DNA from: Trichomonas vaginalis G3 | Taxonomy: Eukaryota > Parabasalia > Trichomonadida > Trichomonadidae | NCBI RefSeq assembly: GCF_026262505.1 | Contig: NC_067206.1 | Span: forward strand, 22,769,896-22,833,895 | Reading direction: 5' to 3' | DNA: 64,000 nt | Shown here: positions 20,267 through 30,417 of the stretch, one piece after another | How positions within the stretch are numbered: the stretch's first letter is position 1 | Layout of the letters: each line of letters begins with the position of its first letter | The notes under the pieces: generated by a model | What the model was told of the DNA's origin: nothing | The model's database searches: none | What the model saw: the letters and a program-made list of their open reading frames with translations, nothing else | Translations under genes and position numbers: made by a program

Positions 20267-20431
20267 CATTCTTCTGACCAAAAATATTAACTTTTGACCT
20301 TAGAATATTGTGATAGAAATCTTCCGTGTCAAAAAACTTGAGAGAATATCAGAAAGTGGTCAGTACACCCTTAAGTTTTGTGAAAATTGCATTTTGTATT
20401 ACAAAAGTTAATATTTTTGGTCAGAAGAATG
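20267..20431. repeat. 29-bp perfect inverted repeat
   Basis: CATTCTTCTGACCAAAAATA at 20267 and its reverse complement ending at 20431 match over 29 bp, enclosing about 107 bp that include the right end of the MITE. It suggests a further palindromic element nested here. Confidence 0.8.
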
Positions 20432-20533
20432 TGCAAAAAAAACTGAGAGAATGTCAGAATGTAGTAAGTCCACTTTTAAAAAATGTAAAAATTATTGAAA
20501 TTTAAGTATATGAAAAAAAAAACTGAAAATGAA

Positions 20534-21855
20534 TTAAACTGCATTGGCTCTATCGAATGACTCGTCTTCATGAACATCTCCTTCTTCTGAGTCATTTCTT
20601 TTTGCCTGTTTCTTCTTTTTCATCACAAAGAAGACGATAACACAAACAATTACGATAATAACTATTACCGCCACGACTGCAGCAATGAGTGCTGTATTAC
20701 CACCTTTGTTGCCTGGTGTAGGAGATGATTCTTGTACTTTGACTGCATCAGGTTCTGAAGCCATATTATGGGTTCCGAATTTCGAATTAATTATGATTCT
20801 TTCTTTATCATTTGAATTTGTTGTTTTGAAATTATAACTGAACTTGTATTCATCATTATAATTTTTCATTGAATAAATGTCAATATTGTCTGGCTGTGAA
20901 GAACCAGCCAATAACTTTCTTGATGGCTGTGAATTAACTATTTTTGTACCATCTGCATTGTATCTTACGAGTTCCAATGCGTCTTCATCGATATCTCCAT
21001 CCAAAGATGATTGGCCTTTTCCATCAAATGATGAAAGAACAAATAAATAATTTTTAGCACTTTCCATATTAAAATCAACATTTTCCATATTTCCAGCACT
21101 AAATTCGCCATTTCCAATCATAATTACAGAATCATCGTTCTTAATACTGGATATTGACATGACAATACAGTTAATATTAGCACTACCATTGACATAAATG
21201 ACACCACTTTCGTTGAAATTAATGCCAATAGTATTATTCTTGAAAAATGTGAACTGATTATTTCCGAACTTTGCGTATACATGAGTATTTGAATTTTCAG
21301 CCATTGGCTGGAGTATTACTGTGTAGCCTTGCTTAGCCGAGTAACCGCCATCAGTCAATGTTCGGCGACCAATTGATAATGCAGACAATGATTTCTCAAA
21401 GTCGATTTCTTTTGAAACAAAAGGTTCTTGGTTTTCATCATTTTCAAATTCTAGTTTAATTCCAATGTAATAATGTCCGGGTTTTGAATCATGACTAATA
21501 TCTAATTGCTGCTCTGTTTCTGTAGCTTTTTCTTGTAGTTTTGTGAAGCTGGATCTTGCAGAAACTTTGCTAGTAGATACTACATATTTGATTGTGTAAT
21601 TAGAACGATAATTATAATCCAATTTCAGATTCACACGTATATTTGTAGTATTCATTTCAATGATATCGAAATCAAACTTGTAAGTTGGAAAAATTTTGAT
21701 TGCGATATATCTAGGATATGAATCTATTTCATTTCCTGTAATTAATTCATATAAAGCGAGAAGTGTCACAGGGGAAGATGATTTCGGATTAGGAAGAGTG
21801 ATTGATACATCAATAGTATTTTCTGAAGTTGATCCCAAAAATACGGGATTATTAG
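20534..21855 (-). pseudogene. Second surface protein gene, 5' truncated by element C
   Basis: About 440 codons homologous to the end of the gene at 10309-17925: ectodomain modules, GKGQSSLDGD and SSRKLLAGSSQPDNIDIYS words, a membrane helix (VVAVIVIIVIVCVIVFFVM), KKKKQAKRN and an acidic tail SEEGDVHEDESF. The first ATG at 21838 is internal; homology to the paralogue runs a few codons further (NNPVFLGS) and then stops at the border of element C near 21857. The missing N-terminal ~900 residues are not in the window. Remaining frame is open. Tandem paralogues on one strand suggest local amplification of the family. Confidence 0.85.
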
Positions 21856-21902
21856 TTAGTATACCTAAGTCGTGTACTGAGGCACTGCGCGCCTCCGTAC
21901 AC

Positions 21903-21995
21903 CACTTAACCTTAAATATTTACAAAACCGTTAACGTATATTTTACAACACAAACGACAACACTAACTTAACCTTAAATATTTACAAACCGCCAA
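21903..21995 (+). repeat. Direct repeat at the left end of element C
   Basis: The word CTTAACCTTAAATATTTACA occurs twice about 61 bp apart, each followed by AACCG or ACCG, in the subterminal DNA of element C. Role unknown; subterminal direct repeats are common near Maverick ends. Confidence 0.6.
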
Positions 21996-22031
21996 CCACT
22001 AATGACTTCATTAATGTAAAAATAAACGTTC

Positions 22032-22352
22032 TCACTTACAAAAGTATTGCAACTCCTCCCATTGCTGTGCTTCACATAACAGCTCATAATCTTCTGACTC
22101 ACTTTCTTCTTCATATAGGTCAAAGTCACTGTCAAAATAAATGTTAGTAAGTTTTGACAAAGCTAATGAAACACGTTTACCGTTTGTATCGTATGCTTGT
22201 ATAAACTTTCCATTCTTCATTCCTTCATAAACGCTCAAACTAACTTTACCCTTTCTCCCTCGTATCTGATAGAATGTATTTTCACGAGGAACGAAGAACA
22301 AATTCTTGAACTCATGACCGTTGTAGTTTGTTATCTCAATAGTTTTCGTCAT
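22032..22352 (-). CDS. Element C hypothetical protein, 106 aa
   Basis: Begins MTKTIEITNYNGHEFKNLFF and ends in an acidic, aromatic tail (EEESESEDYELLCEAQQWEE). The N-terminal 70 residues look like a small beta-barrel with GRKGKVSLSVYEG. The leader carries GTTTATTTTTATATAA directly before the ATG, the box found before most genes of this element. No family recognised. Confidence 0.55.
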   Translation of the reverse strand: MTKTIEITNYNGHEFKNLFFVPRENTFYQIRGRKGKVSLSVYEGMKNGKFIQAYDTNGKRVSLALSKLTNIYFDSDFDLYEEESESEDYELLCEAQQWEELQYFCK

Positions 22353-22492
22353 TTATATAAAAATAAACTTAAAAATTAATGATATCACCACCCTCACACG
22401 TATGAAAACATAGCGCAAAAATAAATTTAGGGTAGAAGGGTAGATCTAACCTCATTTCTACCCTCATTTCTAACCTTGTTGAATTCATTGCT

Positions 22493-22738
22493 TTATAACT
22501 CTCTTCCTTTCTCCAACTCTTCTAACTTCTTCTTAAGTTCAGCAATGTTGTCCTCATGAAGTTTAATCTTCCTTAATATACCTTCTCTATCTAATGGTTG
22601 CTTTATCTTTCTAAACTGAACTCTACCATCCTTCATAGTATGAATGTAAAAACCTTCTGGAATAGTTCCTGATTTAATGTATTCTACCAAAAACTTTTGT
22701 TTCATTGCTTCAGTGACTTTAGTCGTCATTTCAATCAA
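22493..22738 (-). CDS. Element C hypothetical protein, 81 aa, coiled-coil tail
   Basis: MTTKVTEAMKQKFLVEYIKS is followed by GFYIHTMKDGRVQFRKIKQPL and a leucine-spaced helix (IAELKKKLEELEK). The central word resembles PFYYVSQSKDGKIYVRKRKVPL in the 144-aa protein at 24846-25280, so the two share a small module. The first ATG (MIEMTTK) or the second may be used. No family recognised. Confidence 0.55.
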   Translation of the reverse strand: MIEMTTKVTEAMKQKFLVEYIKSGTIPEGFYIHTMKDGRVQFRKIKQPLDREGILRKIKLHEDNIAELKKKLEELEKGREL

Positions 22739-22776
22739 ATAAAATTTTAATATTAAATAAAAATAACGTTATTTTT

Positions 22777-23216
22777 TCAGTAAGGAAACGCAGGAGTTTT
22801 ACGATTTATTTGAGGAGTAGGTTCTGGTTTAAATGTTGGAGTCGGTTTAGGAGTTGACTTTTGAACAGGAGTTTGTACTTCCATAGGTTCAGGAGTCATT
22901 GAAGGTTTTGCTTGTGAAGGTGTTGGAGTTTGTTTAACTTCAGCTACTTCAGTATTATTTACAACATTTGCTTTATTTCTTTTCAACATCATAACTGCTC
23001 CTGCTGTAGCTAGCAAACCTAGTGGGAGACCATATTTATATAAGGACTTGACCAAATGCTATTTTTGACAGGAGCTGGTGGAACACCTAACCTTGGTGAG
23101 ACTGCTCTTTGCCATTGTGCAGCTCGTAAGAAATATTCAATAGGTGCTCCATAATCGTTTGGTAAAGTTTGTTTCATAGATGGTGAAGGTTCGCGAGAGC
23201 TTGATGAAGAACTCAT
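22777..23216 (-). pseudogene. Element C small membrane/proline-rich protein region
   Basis: Contains a stretch with a serine-rich start and an amphipathic helix (GAPIEYFLRAAQWQR), then a hydrophobic segment (YGLPLGLLATAGAVMML) and a long P/T/K/Q-rich tail (TPTPSQAKPSMTPEPMEVQ). Such short membrane proteins occur as minor virion components in Polintons and related viruses; the role here is inferred. The region appears broken once or comprises two overlapping genes. GTTTATTTTTAAAG lies before the outer ATG. Confidence 0.45.
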
Positions 23217-23239
23217 TTATAAGCTTTAAAAATAAACGT

Positions 23240-24818
23240 TCATCCTTTATTCCTCACTGTCGTCCGTGCTAAGTTATAGTCATCTAATCTTATTATGGGG
23301 ATGCCTGACTGTCTTACCTGAATGGCAAAGCAACAATCCCTCATAAATCCAATAAGTGGCTTTGGTACGTTTTCAGTTGCTAGTTCAATAGGTCCTTTAA
23401 CAGACAATTTGTATGTTATTGGAGCAGTAGATGTTTGACCTTGCTGGAAGCAAAAGTCCACTTCTGTTGGAAAACCACATAAGAAATGTGTGTTGTCATA
23501 GCTATCCCATTTATGTTCCACACTACCATCATCCACCAATGACCTCATAACATCTTCATTAAATCCTATCATATCATTGTTTGTATTGCAGCGTTCGCAA
23601 CCATTTCATAAAATACAGGTCCATATGATTTTTCAGGTTCTGCAGGCATATTTCCATAAGCTCCCATGGAAAGCTGAAGATATTTAAACTTAGGGTTCTC
23701 AAAATTAACATAATAGTTGTCTTTCTTTCTAAATAGTGCCCAAATACTTTTAACATTAATAGGCGTATAAGCTGCTGTAAATGTTGCACTTGAACTATCT
23801 GTATTCTTTGAGAATGAACCGTCCATAGGAATCCAATCCATAACTTTAACAGGAAAACATAAAGCCTCGTTTGTATAATGTTCTACAAGTTCTGTATAAA
23901 TGTTAGGGTCTAAAGAGAATGACTTTGGATGAATGAAACATTCATTAAAATCCATCTTTGTTCGAAATAGTTGCTGGTTACAGTTGTAATAGTAACTGTT
24001 CCACTAGCTTCTACTGCCTTCGTTATCATAGTGAATGGTTCATTCCATGGAACAAATTTATTTGTCGGTGGATTTGAATCTGAAGCAAATGCAACTTTAA
24101 GAGTTGGATTGAAAGCAATGATATCATTTACAGATATAGATGTGCATTGTAAGGCGTCGCTACTGAACTTTACTTTAAGCTGAATGTTTCCTGCAAAAGC
24201 TGGAATAAATCGAATAGCTTCTAATGGAAGGAATCTTCTAACAGGAATTCTTAAACGAAGCTTAAAATCAAATGATTTTCCTGCTGTAATTGGACCACTA
24301 ACAATTTGTCCTGTTCTGCATGTTCCCGAATGACTCCATACATCTTCATGTCGAGTCTTTGAGAAAACATCTACTTTCTTTATTTGTTCGGTAGTTTGTG
24401 AGTTTGAAGTTATATATGCTTCTTCTCTTGCGTTGTCTTGAGAATATACGATACGACCATTTGCAAGGATTTGATATCCAGCAACTGCATAGAAAGCGTC
24501 ATCGAAACCAATCCAAAATCCTGGTGGGTTTGTTTTATTGGAACCTGAACCAATTTCTTTATCTACAATAAATTGACCTTCCATTTTATACGTAATGAAT
24601 GTATTGTAAAGGTCCAACATATTTTCACCAGGAGGTGAGAGATTGAATGTTACCCATGTGTTATCTTTAGCAGTTCCAGGTTGTGATGGAATCTTTGCGT
24701 CAGAATATTTTCTATTAGTGTCACCAATTTGAACTGCATTGTCTATGATATCGAAATATGAGCGAATCTGATGAATATGCTCTGCTGGAGTAAATTCGTT
24801 TAACTGTTCGTTCTGCAT
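23240..24818 (-). pseudogene. Element C major-capsid-like region, broken
   Basis: About 1.58 kb, the size expected for a ~520-residue double jelly-roll capsid protein. The first part reads MQNEQLNEFTPAEHIHQIRS and then beta-rich sequence with WIGFDDAFYAVAGYQILANG and RFLPLEAIRFIPAFAGNIQL; composition and the long runs of alternating hydrophobic residues suit a jelly roll. Assignment rests on size, composition and place among small virion-like genes. The region is a fossil with about two breaks. A TATTTTTATCTGAAGTAAAT box precedes the start. Confidence 0.55.
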
Positions 24819-24845
24819 GTATTTACTTCAGATAAAAATATCTAT

Positions 24846-25280
24846 TTACTTCATTATTCTCACTCTTCTTCTTGGCATTCGTGGTGGAAGTTGTTTCTTG
24901 ACATTTTCAATGAACTGTACATTCTCTTTTGTCTCAACTTCTTTCACTGGTGGGTCAGGGTTCTTTGACTCGGTTTGTTTTTCAATGAAATTCACGAACT
25001 TTGCAATAAGCTCTTGGTTCGTTATTGAAAGTACATCTGGCTTCTTTTCTTCTGGTTCTATTGACTTTTCAGTTTGAATAGAAGGTTTTATATGGGCTTC
25101 GTGGACTTCACCCTTGCCATACACCTTAATGTTGTCGCTTTCTGCATTCGCTAATGGAACCTTTCTTTTTCTTACGTATATTTTACCATCTTTACTCTGA
25201 CTTACGTAATAGAAAGGATGTTGTATTCCTCTTGCGTCATTTAATATAATAGACTCTCGCTCTGATTTTGACAAGCTCAT
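24846..25280 (-). CDS. Element C hypothetical protein, 144 aa
   Basis: MSLSKSERESIILNDARGIQ is followed by PFYYVSQSKDGKIYVRKRKVPL, then a long polar, E/K/P-rich segment and a basic end (LPPRMPRRRVRIMK). The FY...KDG...RKxKxPL module is shared with the 81-aa protein of this element. The basic tail suggests nucleic-acid or capsid-interior contact, by inference. Divergent from the plus-strand gene at 25326. Confidence 0.55.
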   Translation of the reverse strand: MSLSKSERESIILNDARGIQHPFYYVSQSKDGKIYVRKRKVPLANAESDNIKVYGKGEVHEAHIKPSIQTEKSIEPEEKKPDVLSITNQELIAKFVNFIEKQTESKNPDPPVKEVETKENVQFIENVKKQLPPRMPRRRVRIMK

Positions 25281-25325
25281 TTTACATCGGTTAAAGTTTT
25301 AATTTTGTTTTTTATCTGCAGTCAA

Positions 25326-25592
25326 ATGACTCAGACAAGCTCTACGGACAAGACCCAAGGGGTCATAGATGTTGAAGCATTGAAGAAAGAAATTCGTGAG
25401 CAAATTTTATCCGAACTGAAGGAACAAAAACAAGAACAAAAGCCAGAGAGACCAAAGAGAAAACTTAGTGAAAAACAACTGCTGCATTAGCTGCTGGAAG
25501 ACAAAGAACCCACGTTTGCTGGCGAAGAAAGCTAGAGAGAAGAAGCAAAGGAAGAACAAAAGCTAAAGAAGCTGAAGCAAAGAAAGAGTAAA
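25326..25592 (+). pseudogene. Element C short lysine/glutamate-rich gene, broken
   Basis: Starts MTQTSSTDKTQGVIDVEALK after a GTTTTTTATCTGCAGTCAA leader and continues as a K/E/Q-rich, probably helical protein. One break is likely. No family recognised. Divergent from the 144-aa gene, 45 bp between starts. Confidence 0.4.
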
Positions 25593-25615
25593 TGGTTTAT
25601 TTTTATCCGAATTAA

Positions 25616-26472
25616 ATGTATAGACAAATACCTTTAACTGTTGCGTTCAGTAGTGAAAACCCTGACGTCAAAATAAAGGGGAACAGAGTAACGTTTAAGT
25701 TTCCAACAGACTGGATTGTGAACATAAATGAAGAGAAGTACATTGGCATAACATCTATGTATATAACACGTGCTTTCAGAAAGGTTGACTTTATACTTCA
25801 AGTCGAGATAGAAAATGACGAACAGTCTTTAAGCGCCCAAAACATTCACATATACAAATACTTTAAAGACGATACAACATTGTTGCAATGTATGATTTCA
25901 TTTAATGAGATGTTCGAGAAAAAGTTCAACATTGAAGTACAAACTTTACAGCCTTTACGTGAGTTTCTTGCACAACTGAAAGAAGAAGGTAGTCAGCCAC
26001 AACTTATAGACTTTCATTATGAATTTAATGAAAATGAAGATGGAACTCATGACTGTCAGTTTGTTATATATTCACCATTCAATGAAGTCGCTAAAGAGAA
26101 AGAAAATCCATTACGTATAAGTTTCAAATCTCTGAACCCAATGAAGATTTCAAGAATGTTTTCAATTATGATGCAATGCTTCCGAGGAAAAATGAATTTT
26201 CAAAGATTGTAACACCTGGCATTTGGGATAGAAAGCAAGCTATATTATATTCAAACTTAAGTAAGGGAGTTGAAAATGAGTTCATTGGTCATACAAGAAC
26301 TTCACCACTTCCTAACCCTAAATACTATAAATTAACTGGCTTCAATCGTGAGTTTTGGATAGACATGTTCTCCACTCATGACCATAACTGCCCAGTGTTC
26401 TTACCTCCAGACCATAAGGACTGTCTCTACATTGAAGCACAACTCTTAAACTCTACCATCGCAGTATTGTAA
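25616..26472 (+). pseudogene. Element C structural-type gene, broken
   Basis: Starts MYRQIPLTVAFSSENPDVKI after a clear GTTTATTTTTATCCGAATTA leader. The first part is beta-rich (VTFKFPTDWIVNINEEKYIG) with an amphipathic middle. Minor capsid or penton role is possible from its place opposite the capsid gene; nothing in the sequence proves it. One break is visible. Confidence 0.45.
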
Positions 26473-26575
26473 ATGACCACATGGGCTTCGCCCTTGCCGC
26501 TAGTTTTATTTTTATCACGAATGACCTCATTGCTGACAAAAATAAATGACCTCATTATTTTTCTCATTCATGACC

Positions 26576-29500
26576 TCAGAACTTAAGCTTTCTTATGAAT
26601 GAAGTCTTAGTCTGAATAGAAAAGTTAAACTTCTCTTCAAAGCAAGGTTGACATGACTTACATAAGTCAAATCCAATCTCTTGACCGTCATAAAGTGCTT
26701 TGTAAAGTTTCATTAAACTGAACTCAGAGTCTTTGTCATATGTTCCTTGCGGAACCATTAAACCTTTATCTTCATCATAGAAACACTGAACAGAGTCAGG
26801 AAACATTTCATTAGCGGTTAAAGCAATAACATCTTGCTTCACGCCTTTCATTCTGCAGTGAAATGCAACTTCATTTAAATCATTCGTGAGTAAGTCTATG
26901 TAAGTCTTCTTTCCACAAAATATTGACTTGTATGCTAAACTTTGTTTTCCAGGTGTTATTTCTGCAAAGTCGCTATGAAATTGACCAAGGTTTTTACCAA
27001 TGAGAACTCTTCCATAACGTTTCTCAAACTCTTCAGCTAAACGAGGGATATCTTCATTGTAGAGATGCATACTGTTGGTATCGCTATAAAAGATGTCCAT
27101 TCCTAAGTCTTCAGCAGTACAGAATACTTCACACATTATTCTCTTCGACATTGATAGAATATTTACACCAAGTGGACAGAAGTTAAAGTGTCTGCAAATG
27201 CTTTTCGTTAGCTTGAAAATAGTTTTATCTGAACCATCCAATCCTTCGAACTTCACTATATGGTTGTAGTTTCTGATGGCATATCTTATAGCATCTTTGT
27301 CATCTACTATGGTTATTTTTGACTCAATAGGAGATAGAATAGTTTTGCCATAAATACTGTTCAGAATGAGCTTTATATTTTCTTGCAAAGGATTTCCTTC
27401 TTTCTTATACTTTAACCTTAACTCAAACAACTTCTTTACTTCATCTCTTATTCTAATATCTCTGTTTCCATCGTAATAGTATCCTTGCAACACTTCACAT
27501 TTGACACCTTGATATTTTATGAGGTCTTGTAATGTTATATGGTCAACATACATGAGACAGCAAGTGTTTGAACTTCTGGGAACGTTAAGTTCTGGATTTA
27601 GTTCAGGGTCACAAACTATTAAAGGAAAGTGTCTATGTATTCCAATCTCTGTTATCTTAATGAGAACAAAGAAGCCAGACATAAACTTTTCACCAATGGG
27701 TTCCTTTTGGTCATCATCGAATAAATGTCTCATGAGATACTCTGTGCTTAACATCTCATCCTTCAATACTTTTGGAATTCCTTCTAAAGTATAAAGTCTT
27801 GCTATAGCTGAGGGATATAATGAAACAGCATCGAAGTCAGCAATGAGTTTCTTTTCGCTCTTTTGTTTCATGTTATCTGACAGCATACATCTTCCACCTT
27901 GAATGCATCTCGAAATAAATTCTCTTGGTTTATTTGAGAGGTCATATAAATTTCCATTCGGGAAGTACACTCTGTTCTCAAATAATTTGTTAGCAATAGA
28001 ACAAATACTAACGTAGTCATATACGTTTAAATCAAATTCTTTCAATATGTCATTGCGGAACTTAACAAAACCTTCTCTTAAAATTCTTACATCTTGTTTG
28101 CAATAGAATGTGCTATATTTTTCTAAGTCGAAGTGGTTCTCATCTATTCTGCAACCTTTGATGGAATCTATGTTTTTCATGAATGTATCTGCATCCCGGA
28201 TAAACTTACATGCTTCAGAAATGACACCAGTTCTGTTGTCATTTGCTAACAAAACACTGCTGTAGTAGTTGTATGGAAATACTTCTTTCGGTCCTGTTTG
28301 TAAGTTAAACATAGCAGGAAATAGTTTAAGCTTCTTATTTATAACACTGTAAGAGTCTTTTATAATAATTGTCCTTCCTTTATATAAGCCAGTTATTTGC
28401 ATTGTTCGTGAACCTTTAATGATGGGAGTTCCTTTCACTTCTGTCATGTGTCTTAAGATGAAGTTTATATCATAACTGAGGTTATGGAAATATATTAAAC
28501 TCTTGTTAGGAAGTCGTTCCAAAAATTCTGTTGCACAGTTCTGACCCCAAATGCTTTCACTCACTGAACCATCTTCACTGTCATAACAGATGTTAAAAGC
28601 TTTATGAAAGCCATCCGTACTACACTCAAAATCAGCAAAGAAAACGTGCTCAGGAATGAACTTGCACTTATTTTTATTTACTTCTTTTGACTCTGCTTTC
28701 TTCTTCAGTTGTACACAATACTTTGGAGCATATGTCAAATCTTTAAATGGTGCAAGGTTCTGTTTATATAAGTCAGTCGTATATGTGAAAAGTTCTCCAT
28801 AAGAAATAGGTTCGAAATATTTGCACTCCCACAATGTTTTCATAACATCCCATAACGGTGTTGTTCTATCATAACGAACTACATATTTATCTTCTCTCTT
28901 TGTATAAATCTTCATTTGTTTTTCAATGTTCATTCCACCACACTCCTTCAAGATTTCTATATAGTTGCGAATGAAATATGTTGTCATTGGTAATCTTTCG
29001 TTTAGCATGTAGTGGTCTTCAACAAGAAGTAAGTCAATAGTTCTAACAGTTTCACATTCTTTTGGTATGTATCTCTTTATTTCATTATGTCTTGAGTCAT
29101 TGAAATAACCAATGGTAACATTAAATGCTATACCTGTTGAATCGGAAATTTCTTGTACTTTACTTTGAGGAAAGTCTCTAACACGAATGACTTCTCTCAT
29201 GTGGTCAATAGTTTCTTCATTTACTCCAGCCTGAATGCAAGCATAAACGAAACAATTGTCTTCTGTCATAAGTGTTGCAGTTCTTTTGTTCAGTTCATTG
29301 AAGATTTGGTAGCGTTCAAGATTTATAGGTAATGTGCAAAGATACTTCCAGAACTGACCGCTTCTCTTCTTATAAAACTTCTTTTCACCATTATCTTTCC
29401 AAAAGCTTTCTATAAGTGCTGGGTTTCCTGTTTGCTTAAGAGCTTCCAAAATGGCTTTCTGGTCATTTGTCAGTGTGCTTTCATCTCTATATGGTCTCTT

Positions 29501-30328
29501 TTTTGGTTTGCCTTTCTTAACATCTGACATCGTTAAGCCTTCATATTCAGTTAAATCATACATCTTTATTTCAGTAAGATTCTTTATGTTTGTCAAGAAG
29601 AAGTCATAGTGCATTTCAACAATACCTGCGGCATTTGCTTCTATCTCTGATATAAAGTTCTCCTTCAAGAGCTGATGTAGTAATGTTCCAATATTATTGA
29701 GGTTTAACGTAGAACATTCATACTTTCCACCAAGTTTATAACATACCATCCATCTTTGTTGGGAGTTTATTTTAATCGTCTCTAAGAGTCTCATGAAAAC
29801 CTTACCGAAATGTTTGTGTAAATAGTCTCTGTTTGGTTCATCTAAAGCTTCGATGTTAAAGTCAATGAGTCTATTGCCAGACTTCACATTTCTCTTCCTA
29901 TTCTCTTCATCTTTCTTTAACCATCTCTCACCTTCTTTTGGTTTGTCGTCAATGGAACGAATGACATCGTTAGCTTTGCGAACTTGTTCTATAGCACTTT
30001 TAAACATCTCTCTTCTCTGTTGTTTCAGTGTGTCGTCTCTTCTTCTTGTTTCACCAACGTTTGCATTTGTTATGTCAAACATTTCTCTTCTTACTTCATG
30101 AGGTATTGAACGTCTATGATATAAGTCAATAGCAACGTCATTTAAAGGAAATGCTCTTGCATTTATGAACTCATGAATTCTATCATAAGTTATTTCACCA
30201 TTGTAGTCATTGAGGATGTCAGCGAGTGCCTTTTTGTTTGTTGCGTAATGCTTTGCAACATCTATATTAGCTTCTGTAAGAAGTTGTTTTATTTCCGAGT
30301 GTTCTAACTTAGACAACTTCCGATACAT
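26576..30328 (-). CDS. polB: Protein-primed family B DNA polymerase of element C
   Basis: A whole 1250-residue frame. It copies the element's DNA with a 3'-5' exonuclease and a polymerase domain. The N-terminal ~500 residues include a nuclease/priming-associated region without clear motifs. Exonuclease motifs: FFADFECSTD near residue 566 (ExoI), YFHNLSYDINF near 615 (ExoII), YCKQDVRILREGF near 742 (ExoIII). Polymerase motifs: DFDAVSLYPSAIA near 830 (motif A), KLILNSIYGKT near 988 (motif B), IFYSDTNSMHLY near 1080 (motif C), then a KxY-like region. Length and layout fit Polinton/adenovirus-type protein-primed PolB. A T-rich leader (TTTTTTTATTTCCTACTAAAG) stands before the ATG at 30328. It is divergent from the 157-aa gene. 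Confidence 0.9.
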   Translation of the reverse strand: MYRKLSKLEHSEIKQLLTEANIDVAKHYATNKKALADILNDYNGEITYDRIHEFINARAFPLNDVAIDLYHRRSIPHEVRREMFDITNANVGETRRRDDTLKQQRREMFKSAIEQVRKANDVIRSIDDKPKEGERWLKKDEENRKRNVKSGNRLIDFNIEALDEPNRDYLHKHFGKVFMRLLETIKINSQQRWMVCYKLGGKYECSTLNLNNIGTLLHQLLKENFISEIEANAAGIVEMHYDFFLTNIKNLTEIKMYDLTEYEGLTMSDVKKGKPKKRPYRDESTLTNDQKAILEALKQTGNPALIESFWKDNGEKKFYKKRSGQFWKYLCTLPINLERYQIFNELNKRTATLMTEDNCFVYACIQAGVNEETIDHMREVIRVRDFPQSKVQEISDSTGIAFNVTIGYFNDSRHNEIKRYIPKECETVRTIDLLLVEDHYMLNERLPMTTYFIRNYIEILKECGGMNIEKQMKIYTKREDKYVVRYDRTTPLWDVMKTLWECKYFEPISYGELFTYTTDLYKQNLAPFKDLTYAPKYCVQLKKKAESKEVNKNKCKFIPEHVFFADFECSTDGFHKAFNICYDSEDGSVSESIWGQNCATEFLERLPNKSLIYFHNLSYDINFILRHMTEVKGTPIIKGSRTMQITGLYKGRTIIIKDSYSVINKKLKLFPAMFNLQTGPKEVFPYNYYSSVLLANDNRTGVISEACKFIRDADTFMKNIDSIKGCRIDENHFDLEKYSTFYCKQDVRILREGFVKFRNDILKEFDLNVYDYVSICSIANKLFENRVYFPNGNLYDLSNKPREFISRCIQGGRCMLSDNMKQKSEKKLIADFDAVSLYPSAIARLYTLEGIPKVLKDEMLSTEYLMRHLFDDDQKEPIGEKFMSGFFVLIKITEIGIHRHFPLIVCDPELNPELNVPRSSNTCCLMYVDHITLQDLIKYQGVKCEVLQGYYYDGNRDIRIRDEVKKLFELRLKYKKEGNPLQENIKLILNSIYGKTILSPIESKITIVDDKDAIRYAIRNYNHIVKFEGLDGSDKTIFKLTKSICRHFNFCPLGVNILSMSKRIMCEVFCTAEDLGMDIFYSDTNSMHLYNEDIPRLAEEFEKRYGRVLIGKNLGQFHSDFAEITPGKQSLAYKSIFCGKKTYIDLLTNDLNEVAFHCRMKGVKQDVIALTANEMFPDSVQCFYDEDKGLMVPQGTYDKDSEFSLMKLYKALYDGQEIGFDLCKSCQPCFEEKFNFSIQTKTSFIRKLKF

Positions 30329-30417
30329 CTTTAGTAGGAAATAAAAAAATTTCTTAGAAAAAAATTAGCTTAGATTTTTTAAGGCTAGTTTTAAAATATT
30401 TCGAACTTTTTATTATA

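Larger units (their letters stand above)
18848..20374. mobile_element. Small TTAA-flanked MITE carrying the mariner
   Basis: AAGGGTGCACTTACCACATT at 18850 and the reverse complement of AAGGGTGTACTGACCACTTT ending at 20373 form imperfect inverted ends, each preceded by TTAA. Without the mariner the element would be only ~220 bp. A third related terminus (20445-20480, GTCAGAATGTAGTAAGTCC) lies just to the right, so two overlapping copies or a larger composite are possible. TTAA borders hint at a piggyBac-like family, unproven. Confidence 0.55.

Noticed and set aside
24817-25077. An 86-aa plus-strand frame with membrane-like character
   Set aside because: Antisense to the 144-aa gene with its proper leader box; no start context of its own.
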